A stretch of DNA of 7,072 nt from an uncultured Bacteroidales bacterium (GTDB lineage: Bacteria > Bacteroidota > Bacteroidia > Bacteroidales > Paludibacteraceae). Positions 6,780 through 7,072 of this stretch are shown here, piece after piece. How positions within the stretch are numbered: the stretch's first letter is position 1; every line of letters begins with the position of its first letter. A model generated the notes under the pieces. That model saw nothing but the letters and a program-made list of their open reading frames with translations, was not told the origin of the DNA and did no database searches. The position numbers and the translations under genes are program-made. Location of the stretch: assembly GCA_903912795.1 (NCBI GenBank), contig CAIWIS010000688.1, positions 1 to 7,072 of the forward strand, written 5' to 3'.

Positions 6780-6932
6780 TTCAATGTGTTTTACAAACTT
6801 TGTGCCAACATTTAAAAATATGTAATAATGTCAGTATTCTGTAAAAATAAAATTATATAAGTGCAATTATTTTGATATTTACACTTCCATTTTTAGAAAA
6901 AGCCATTTTATAAATAAAAAATCCTGCCAATC

Positions 6933-7037
6933 ATGAAATTTTGTCCTGACATTGGAATAATTACAAGTAACAGACAAGATAGAATGTCGTATTTTGAACT
7001 AAAATATTACTACAACGAGTTTGATTTGGTTAAATAA
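6933..7037 (+). CDS. Possible 34-residue small protein
   Basis: An ATG ORF of 34 codons ends in TAA at 7035-7037 and reads MKFCPDIGIITSNRQDRMSY followed by an aromatic-rich end (FELKYYYNEFDLVK). An A-rich stretch (AAATAAAAAATCC) precedes it, as is common at Bacteroidota starts. I do not recognise it, and its length and composition do not rule out chance. It would be the only plus-strand gene in the window apart from a possible start at 7050. Confidence 0.25.
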   Translation: MKFCPDIGIITSNRQDRMSYFELKYYYNEFDLVK

Positions 7038-7049
7038 TTTAAAAAACAC

Positions 7050-7072
7050 ATGAACATTTATTCATATATTCA
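7050..7072 (+). CDS. Possible gene start running off the right edge
   Basis: An ATG at 7050 is preceded by an A-rich run (AAAAAACAC) and stays open for the seven visible codons (MNIYSYI). It lies 12 bp after the stop of the 34-codon ORF. Too little is visible to name a product or be sure it is coding. Confidence 0.15.

Larger units (their letters stand above)
6746..7072. other. AT-rich region without a clear gene
   Basis: About 325 bp of very AT-rich DNA. It holds one TAnnTTTG-like box on the plus strand (6772-6779), a 34-codon ORF (6933-7037) and an ATG at 7050 that could begin a gene running off the right edge. No RNA gene, long inverted repeat or mobile-element end was seen. It probably contains divergent promoters for the minus-strand ORFs and for whatever lies to the right. 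Confidence 0.5.

Overview
This window most likely comes from a Bacteroidota (Bacteroidales or Marinilabiliales-like) genome. It is AT-rich and has no Shine-Dalgarno-like start sites. It has promoter-like boxes of the TAnnTTTG type, a hypothetical protein resembling a Bacteroidota-specific family, and one ORF that opens with residues resembling the start of a Bacteroidota DNA polymerase clamp. No rRNA, tRNA, transposase or true CRISPR array is seen. All convincing genes lie on the minus strand, so transcription runs from right to left.

Layout in the direction of transcription. The right edge (about 6745-7072) is very AT-rich and holds only a 34-codon ORF and a possible gene start, both on the plus strand. 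Next is a small composite ORF (6292-6693, possibly from 6744). Its first 18 residues resemble the DnaN N-terminus, its middle is helical and unrecognised, and its tail is GC-rich. Then comes a 245-residue helical protein (5451-6188), possibly of the DUF6261 type, closed by a strong intrinsic terminator at 5350-5383. Just beyond the terminator is an array of five contiguous 42-bp repeats (5137-5346), each built from two related 21-bp halves. After the array come a promoter-like box and a 1197-residue single-chain restriction-modification enzyme (1431-5024) of the type IIG / Eco57I kind. A further 108 bp on, a SIR2-domain protein (start at 1322) runs off the left edge with 440 residues visible.

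Functionally, the left 5 kb looks like part of an anti-phage defence island. A fused nuclease-methyltransferase-specificity protein would restrict unmodified DNA. A downstream SIR2-type NAD-consuming enzyme with a long helical C-terminal part could act as a second, abortive-infection layer. The specificity half of the methylase gene is much more AT-rich (about 22-27% GC) than its nuclease and catalytic halves (about 40-45%), which suggests exchange of the recognition domain. That the two genes form one functional unit is inference from adjacency and shared strand only.
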